Part shown: one piece after another, positions 7,273-9,960 of the stretch
How positions within the stretch are numbered: the stretch's first letter is position 1
Layout: the number at the start of each line of letters is the position of its first letter
Assembly: GCA_951800155.1 (NCBI GenBank)
Contig: CATOJL010000043.1
Location: 1 to 9,960 of the forward strand
Source: an uncultured Bacilli bacterium
Lineage (GTDB): Bacteria; Bacillota_I; Bacilli_A; RF39; UBA660
DNA length: 9,960 nucleotides
Direction of reading: 5' to 3'
Translations under genes and position numbers: made by a program
The notes under the pieces: generated by a model
The model's input: only the letters and a program-made list of their open reading frames with translations
Databases searched by the model: none
What the model was told of the DNA's origin: nothing

Positions 7273-7380
7273 TTTATAGAAAAAAGTTTGCCTTCATCAC
7301 TCTATTTTATCATAGAAATACATATGGCCTTTTACGAATTTTAAAGAGTTTTATCATACTTGAAAAATGGAGTTGACAAA

Positions 7381-7452
7381 ATGATGGGGAGGACGGACTA
7401 TATACCCAATAATATAAGAAGTTTCATTTTTTTTAAATCTGAATGCAATTAA
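7381..7452 (+). CDS. Possible 23-residue small protein
   Basis: ATG at 7381 is preceded by GGAG (7369-7372) with an eight-base spacing, a good Shine-Dalgarno arrangement, and the frame runs 23 codons to TAA at 7450-7452. The product starts MMGRTDYIPNNIRSF and ends in a Phe/Lys/Cys-containing tail. There is no recognisable domain and no clear promoter, and it may be a remnant of a longer gene or chance. Confidence 0.2.
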   Translation: MMGRTDYIPNNIRSFIFFKSECN

Positions 7453-7526
7453 CAAAAGTAAGAATATAAATAAAAATAGTATAGAATACATTAATTTCTT
7501 TATAAATAAAGTGCATTATCAAGAAA

Positions 7527-7549
7527 TGGAATACAATATATATATTCCA
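7527..7549. repeat. Inverted repeat TGGAATA/TATTCCA
   Basis: TGGAATA (7527-7533) and TATTCCA (7543-7549) are exact inverse complements with a nine-base A/T spacer. It sits eight bases... upstream of a second, perfect palindrome at 7555, so the two may form one structured or protein-binding site. Confidence 0.45.
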
Positions 7550-7554
7550 ACTCT

Positions 7555-7572
7555 TTTTGGCAAGTGCCAAAA
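7555..7572. repeat. Perfect palindrome TTTTGGCA-AG-TGCCAAAA
   Basis: Two eight-base arms (7555-7562 and 7565-7572) are exact inverse complements around AG. The GC-containing core stands out in this AT-rich region. It could be an operator for a dimeric regulator or a small hairpin, and no gene start lies close by. Confidence 0.55.
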
Positions 7573-7577
7573 TAGTT

Positions 7578-7641
7578 TTTGCACCAAAAAAATGAATTTT
7601 TTCCTTATAAAATAAGGGAATTCGTTTTTTTGTGGTGTAAA
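7578..7641. repeat. Long imperfect inverted repeat, arms about 30 bases
   Basis: The left arm (7578-7608, beginning TTTGCACC and ending CCTTAT) is nearly the inverse complement of the right arm (7612-7641, beginning ATAAGG and ending GGTGTAAA), with AAA at the centre. Mismatches and a few gaps occur in the A/T tracts. The inner nine pairs (7600-7608 with 7612-7620, one wobble) form a good stem, and seven T follow shortly after (7625-7631), so on the plus strand it could also stop transcription. It resembles a folded RNA hairpin or the core of a small inverted-repeat element. Confidence 0.55.
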
Positions 7642-7747
7642 TCTCATATCCTGTTGACTTAAAATATATATAATTCAAACACGATTTAGCACAAAAATTA
7701 ATACAATATTATTGAACTGCATATAATTTGATAAAAATTACACGAAG

Positions 7748-7773
7748 ATACTTTTTCGAGAATAAGTATTTTT
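7748..7773 (+). terminator. Weak terminator-like hairpin before the fic operon
   Basis: ATACTT (7748-7753) pairs with AAGTAT (7764-7769), and a few inner pairs TTC/GAA are possible. T5 spans 7769-7773. It would insulate the fic promoter from upstream transcription. The stem is AT-rich and short, so support is modest. Confidence 0.25.
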
Positions 7774-7782
7774 ACTGTCAAA

Positions 7783-7799
7783 ACTAATGATATATTAGT
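7783..7799. promoter_or_regulatory. Candidate operator inside the fic operon promoter
   Basis: ACTAAT (7783-7788) and ATTAGT (7794-7799) are perfect inverse complements with a five-base spacer. The repeat covers the predicted -35 (7787-7792) and part of the spacer, so a bound dimer would block RNA polymerase, a common design for self-regulated toxin-antitoxin promoters. VbhA-type antitoxins are not known to carry a DNA-binding domain, so the binding protein is unknown. Confidence 0.4.
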
Positions 7800-7815
7800 G
7801 AATCTGTGGTATAAT
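7787..7815 (+). promoter_or_regulatory. Promoter of the antitoxin-fic-hydrolase operon
   Basis: A perfect -10 TATAAT (7810-7815) is preceded by TGG as an extended -10. A fair -35 ATGATA (7787-7792) sits 17 bases upstream. Transcription would begin near 7822, about 33 bases before the antitoxin ATG. The TGTGGTATAAT core is identical to that of the murG promoter. Confidence 0.7.
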
Positions 7816-7854
7816 ATACATATTAAAAAAACAAGAGATAAGTGAGTGAATTTA

Positions 7855-8049
7855 ATGAATAATAATAAAAAGAAAACTGAAAAAGAAATACAAGAAAAAA
7901 TAAAAAAAGTTGATGGTGCTATGGCTCAAGAGGGGATGCCATTAACTGAAGAAATAAAACAAAAACTTTATAATTGTATAACTGGGAAGTCAACAACTGA
8001 AATAGAACGAAATAAGGTGTTAGAAAAGTATAGGAGAATCTATGGATAA
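7855..8049 (+). CDS. VbhA-type antitoxin of a Fic toxin
   Basis: This 64-residue protein directly precedes and overlaps fic, the usual place for the small antitoxin of class I Fic systems. Such antitoxins insert a helix bearing [S/T]xxxE[G/N] into the Fic active site, and the Glu blocks productive ATP binding. Here AMAQEGM (22-28) gives Glu26-Gly27, but the S/T position is Ala22. A Lys-rich N-terminus (1-18) precedes it, and a second helical segment (about 31-62: LTEEIKQKLYNCITGKS, then VLEKYRRIYG) follows, as in the family. ATG 7855 has AAGTGAG at 7840-7846; a GTG at 7846 is an in-frame alternative that would add three residues. Assignment rests on motif, size and context. Confidence 0.75.
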   Translation: MNNNKKKTEKEIQEKIKKVDGAMAQEGMPLTEEIKQKLYNCITGKSTTEIERNKVLEKYRRIYG

Positions 8050-8722
8050 TAAATACAAATATACTTATGAAAAAACTGCTGATTACTGTTATAATGATAC
8101 GAACGTTTTAATAAATAAACTGAATATTACAAATGATGAGGATTTATTTAATGCCGAAAGGGAACTTGTATCTTTAAGAACTTATGAATTAAATGAAAAA
8201 CCATTAAAAGGAAATTTTGATTTTAAATATTTAAAAGATATTCATAAATACTTATTTCAAGATGTTTATAGATGGGCAGGAGATATAAGAAATTGTAATA
8301 TTGCTAAACAAGACTTATTTTGCTTAACAGAACATATAGAATCATTTGGTAATGATGTATTTAATAAATTAAAAAAAGAAAAATATTTTGTAGATTATGA
8401 TAATGAAGCAACATTAGATAAATTAGTAGAATTATTTGCAGATATTAATGCTTTGCACCCTTTTCGTGAAGGCAATGGCAGAAGTCAAAGAGTATTTATA
8501 GAATCACTTGCCAAAATAAATGGAATAAACTTAGATCTTACAAGTGTATCTAAAATGGATATGATTATTGCTAGTCACGAAAGTATTAATGGTGATTATA
8601 AAAAATTAAAAGATATGTTTGAAAATAATAGTCATGATTTAAGTGAAGAAGAAAGATTAAAATATATAAATGTTTATTGCTCTCATGAATTAAAACAAAA
8701 ATTAGAAGTTAATAAAATTTAG
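8042..8722 (+). CDS. fic: Fic family protein AMP-transferase toxin
   Basis: Fic enzymes transfer AMP from ATP to hydroxyl side chains of target proteins; related class I toxins such as VbhT and bacterial FicT modify DNA gyrase and topoisomerase IV and arrest growth. The 226-residue protein holds the complete catalytic motif HPFREGNGRSQR (139-150): His139 base, Glu143 for metal, and Arg147/Arg150 for phosphate. Upstream are the fold's FDFKYLKDIHKYLFQDVYRWAGDIR (about 59-83) and the flap NIAKQDLFC (86-94), which docks the target. A charged helical C-terminus (about 195-226) follows. There is no internal antitoxin helix, in line with a separate antitoxin. ATG 8042 lies inside the last codons of the antitoxin gene (eight-base overlap) after AGGAGA (8032-8037), so the two are translationally coupled. 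The target is not knowable from sequence. All catalytic residues are present, so it should be active. Confidence 0.93.
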   Translation: MDNKYKYTYEKTADYCYNDTNVLINKLNITNDEDLFNAERELVSLRTYELNEKPLKGNFDFKYLKDIHKYLFQDVYRWAGDIRNCNIAKQDLFCLTEHIESFGNDVFNKLKKEKYFVDYDNEATLDKLVELFADINALHPFREGNGRSQRVFIESLAKINGINLDLTSVSKMDMIIASHESINGDYKKLKDMFENNSHDLSEEERLKYINVYCSHELKQKLEVNKI

Positions 8723-8733
8723 GAGAATTGGAA

Positions 8734-9537
8734 ATGAAATTAAAAGTGTTAGAAGATAATAATACCTTTATTGATGAATATTATTTGGGAGAACCAGGAG
8801 TCTCTTATTATATCGAAGATGGTGATGAAAAAATATTGTTTGATATAGGATATTCTTCTGTTATATTAGAAAATGCAAATAAAATGAACATTGATTTAAA
8901 TAGGATAAATAAGCTAGTAATATCTCATGGGCATGATGATCATACTGGAGGTTTAAAATATTTTTTTGAGAGGAAAAGAAATATCGAATTAATTGCCCAT
9001 CCAGACTGCTTTAACTATAAAGAAGATGCAACTGGCTTATATATTGGGAGTCCACTTAGTAAAGAAGAACTATCTAAAGTATGTAAATTAAACTTATCTA
9101 AAATGCCAATTCAGGTAAGTGATAATATTATATATTTAGGAGAAATACCAACTGTTAATGATTTTGAACCAAGATATTCTATTGGGAAAAGCAATATTGG
9201 AGAAGAAAGAATAGATGATACACTAAAAGATGACTCAGCAATAGTTTATAAAAGTAAAAAAGGACTATTTGTTATAACGGGTTGCTCTCATAGCGGTATT
9301 TGTAATATTTTGGAATATGCAAAAAGAGTATGTAACGATAATAGAATATATGGTGTTATTGGCGGTTTTCATTTATTTGATGTAAATGATAGATTAGAGA
9401 AAACAATTGATTATTTAAAAGAGAATGACATAGAATTGTTGTATCCTTGTCATTGTGTTTCTTTGAAGGCAAAAATAGAGATAGCTAAAAAATTTGAGAT
9501 AAATGAAGTAGGAGTAGGTTTAGAAATAGATATTTAA
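8734..9537 (+). CDS. Metallo-beta-lactamase-fold hydrolase (COG1237-like)
   Basis: This 267-residue protein has the two-metal MBL fold: strand FDIGYS (36-41), metal motif SHGHDDH (64-70; His65, His67, Asp69, His70), ITGCSHSGICN with His186, GGFHLF with His213, and PCHC with His240. The pattern and length match the COG1237 group, often annotated as 7,8-dihydropterin-6-methyl-4-(ribofuranosyl)aminobenzene 5'-phosphate synthase-like; that name rests on archaeal relatives and should not be taken as the function. The start is ATG 8734, eight bases after AGGAG (8721-8725); a TTG at 8728 is in frame but only two bases from that site. The RBS overlaps the fic stop, so it is probably co-transcribed with the toxin-antitoxin pair. 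Whether it functions with Fic is unknown. Confidence 0.85.
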   Translation: MKLKVLEDNNTFIDEYYLGEPGVSYYIEDGDEKILFDIGYSSVILENANKMNIDLNRINKLVISHGHDDHTGGLKYFFERKRNIELIAHPDCFNYKEDATGLYIGSPLSKEELSKVCKLNLSKMPIQVSDNIIYLGEIPTVNDFEPRYSIGKSNIGEERIDDTLKDDSAIVYKSKKGLFVITGCSHSGICNILEYAKRVCNDNRIYGVIGGFHLFDVNDRLEKTIDYLKENDIELLYPCHCVSLKAKIEIAKKFEINEVGVGLEIDI

Positions 9538-9625
9538 GAAAAAATCGTTAAATTCAGAGATAACATCCCGCTAAAAGAATAGTAGCAATTCCAAGTAGAA
9601 GTTCCCGTAAAATAAAGACAAAATA

Positions 9626-9654
9626 TGTACATTTTTTAATAAAAATGGTATCAT
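9626..9654 (+). promoter_or_regulatory. Promoter-like site in the terminal intergenic region
   Basis: TGTACA (9626-9631), 17 bases, then TATCAT (9649-9654) preceded by TGG as an extended -10. Transcription would begin near 9661. No ATG with a ribosome site follows before the terminator at 9842, so any transcript would be non-coding or belong to a decayed element. Confidence 0.35.
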
Positions 9655-9698
9655 ATGGATGAATTGAGTTAAATTATTGCATTCAAAAGGACGGGAAG

Positions 9699-9717
9699 TT
9701 CAAAAAATTTTTTTGAA
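9699..9717. repeat. Palindrome TTCAAAAAA-T-TTTTTTGAA
   Basis: Nine-base arms (9699-9707 and 9709-9717) are exact inverse complements around one T. It is nested between CGGGA (9692-9696) and TCCCG (9729-9733), which can pair outside it. The structure lies downstream of the promoter-like site at 9626-9654. Confidence 0.45.
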
Positions 9718-9739
9718 TAGAAGTAATGTCCCGCAGAAA

Positions 9740-9748
9740 TGATATAAT
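9740..9748 (+). promoter_or_regulatory. Extended -10 promoter-like site TGATATAAT
   Basis: A perfect TATAAT (9743-9748) with TGn directly before it. There is no good -35 at 16-18 bases. Transcription would start near 9755 and reach the terminator at 9842. Confidence 0.35.
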
Positions 9749-9782
9749 TGTGTAATGTATTTTGGCTTAGTTTATAAGTATT

Positions 9783-9807
9783 TAAGATTATTTATTTAAT
9801 AATCTTA
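9783..9807 (+). repeat. Nine-pair hairpin preceding the terminator
   Basis: TAAGATTAT (9783-9791) and ATAATCTTA (9799-9807) are exact inverse complements with a seven-base loop, and a tenth pair (9792/9798) is possible. No T tract follows, so it is not itself a classic terminator; it may stabilise or process the RNA. Confidence 0.6.
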
Positions 9808-9812
9808 TAGTG

Positions 9813-9842
9813 AGATCAATATCGTCGTTATTGATCTTTTTT
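9813..9842 (+). terminator. Strong intrinsic terminator
   Basis: AGATCAATA (9813-9821) pairs perfectly with TATTGATCT (9829-9837) around the loop TCGTCGT and runs into six T (9837-9842). It is the first good terminator after the antitoxin-fic-hydrolase operon and may end that transcript or a local small RNA. Confidence 0.8.
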
Positions 9843-9960
9843 ATATACTAGGAAAGTTCTTTTTGAAAATTAAAATATAAAAGTAGCGAAGAAACGTTTG
9901 CTATAAAAAAAGATAGAACAAAAAAATGCGGCAATTAAATCCGTAAAAAATTTTTAAGTT

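Larger units (their letters stand above)
7273..7786. other. Intergenic stretch without a supported gene, rich in inverted repeats
   Basis: This is the longest non-coding stretch in the window. It contains a short RBS-preceded ORF (7381-7452), two compact palindromes (7527-7549 and 7555-7572), and a long imperfect inverted repeat (7578-7641). A hairpin with a short T run sits before the fic operon promoter. Both strands are open over 7430-7680: 81 codons on the minus strand from a TTG at 7678, and about 64 codons on the plus strand with no ATG near the beginning. Neither has a good ribosome site, so no gene is called. A TTGACA at 7373-7378 and a TTGACT at 7654-7659 lack a -10 at proper spacing. 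Confidence 0.5.
9554..9740 (+). repeat. Dispersed imperfect direct repeats with a TCCCGC core
   Basis: CAGAGATAACATCCCGC (starting 9555) and TAGAAGTAATGTCCCGC (starting 9718) agree at most positions, and TAGAAGTTCCCG (9596-9607) is a third related copy. Between them, TTCCCGT (9602-9608) has an exact inverse copy, ACGGGAA (9691-9697), and GAAGTTC occurs as a direct repeat at 9598-9604 and 9695-9701. The set suggests a small non-autonomous element or the end of a lost insertion sequence. No transposase is present. Confidence 0.35.
9755..9842 (+). ncRNA. Candidate small RNA ending in two hairpins
   Basis: The stretch between the extended -10 site (9740-9748) and the strong terminator would give a transcript of about 88 bases with an open 5' part, a nine- to ten-pair stem at 9783-9807, and the terminator stem. 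It matches no RNA family I recognise. The alternative is that these hairpins simply end the fic/hydrolase operon about 300 bases upstream. An ORF of 14 codons from ATG 9755 has no ribosome site. Confidence 0.25.
9538..9960. other. Terminal intergenic region without a supported protein gene
   Basis: From the hydrolase stop to the window edge no convincing coding region is present. The first half holds repeated CCCG-containing motifs and two promoter-like sites, and the middle holds two hairpins and a strong terminator. The last 110 bases are A-rich, with a hairpin TAGCGAA/TTTGCTA (near 9882-9901, one wobble pair) and a short TGCGG/CCGTA hairpin near 9928-9946. The right edge could be the upstream region of a gene outside the window. 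Confidence 0.5.

Noticed and set aside
7373..7404. TTGACA followed by TATATA as a promoter after divIB.
   Set aside because: The spacing is 20 bases, outside the usual 16-18, and the TTGACA lies in the spacer between a ribosome site and an ATG.
7654..7674. TTGACT and TATAAT as a promoter.
   Set aside because: Only nine bases separate the boxes, too few for a sigma-A promoter.
7257..7786. CRISPR array or tRNA gene in the long gap.
   Set aside because: There is no regularly spaced direct repeat and no cloverleaf with a T-loop GTTCRA; the repeats present are inverted.
8728..8733. TTG at 8728 as the start of the MBL hydrolase.
   Set aside because: It is only two bases after AGGAG; ATG 8734 has proper spacing.
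9755..9799. A 14-codon hydrophobic ORF starting at the predicted RNA start.
   Set aside because: There is no ribosome site, and its end is part of a perfect hairpin, so the pattern is better explained by RNA structure.

Overview
The window is AT-rich DNA read entirely from the plus strand. Genes start from AG-rich Shine-Dalgarno sites, promoters often carry an extended TGn-TATAAT -10 box, and TGA is used as a stop at the end of divIB. Together with a murG-murB-divIB cell-wall/division cluster and a LytR-CpsA-Psr protein, this indicates a low-GC Gram-positive (Bacillota) bacterium that makes peptidoglycan. Gut-type Bacilli/Clostridia or a close relative would fit, but genus and species cannot be assigned from this sequence.

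Layout. (1) Positions 1-62 look like the last codons of an upstream gene. (2) 163-2445 encodes a short UvrA-type tandem ABC ATPase without the UvrB-binding domain, the form linked to drug self-protection and auxiliary DNA repair. A seven-codon ORF overlaps its start. (3) 2446-2764 is a mostly non-coding gap holding a possible frameshifted gene remnant and a strong extended -10 promoter. (4) 2765-4264 is a three-transmembrane LytR-CpsA-Psr (LCP) protein closed by a clear terminator. (5) 4453-7256 is a tight operon, murG (lipid II synthesis), murB (UDP-MurNAc synthesis) and divIB/ftsQ (divisome), with its own promoter and a terminator that begins inside the last codons of divIB. The LCP gene and this operon are separate transcription units that both serve the cell envelope. 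(6) 7257-7854 is an intergenic stretch of about 600 bases rich in inverted repeats, with no convincing gene. (7) 7855-9537 is an accessory operon: a small VbhA-type antitoxin, an overlapping Fic AMP-transferase toxin with an intact catalytic motif, and a metallo-beta-lactamase-fold hydrolase of the COG1237 type 11 bases further on. Its promoter contains an inverted repeat at the -35 that could be an operator. (8) 9538-9960 has no protein gene that can be supported. It holds repeated CCCG-containing motifs, two promoter-like sites and a strong double-hairpin terminator, which together could define a small RNA or the remains of a mobile element.

The points most worth follow-up are the fic/antitoxin/hydrolase unit with its altered antitoxin motif, the leader-like mini-ORF on the UvrA-type gene, and the structured gaps at 7500-7650 and 9550-9842. 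Nothing here proves a new system. Functions are read from motifs and family knowledge; no database search was possible.
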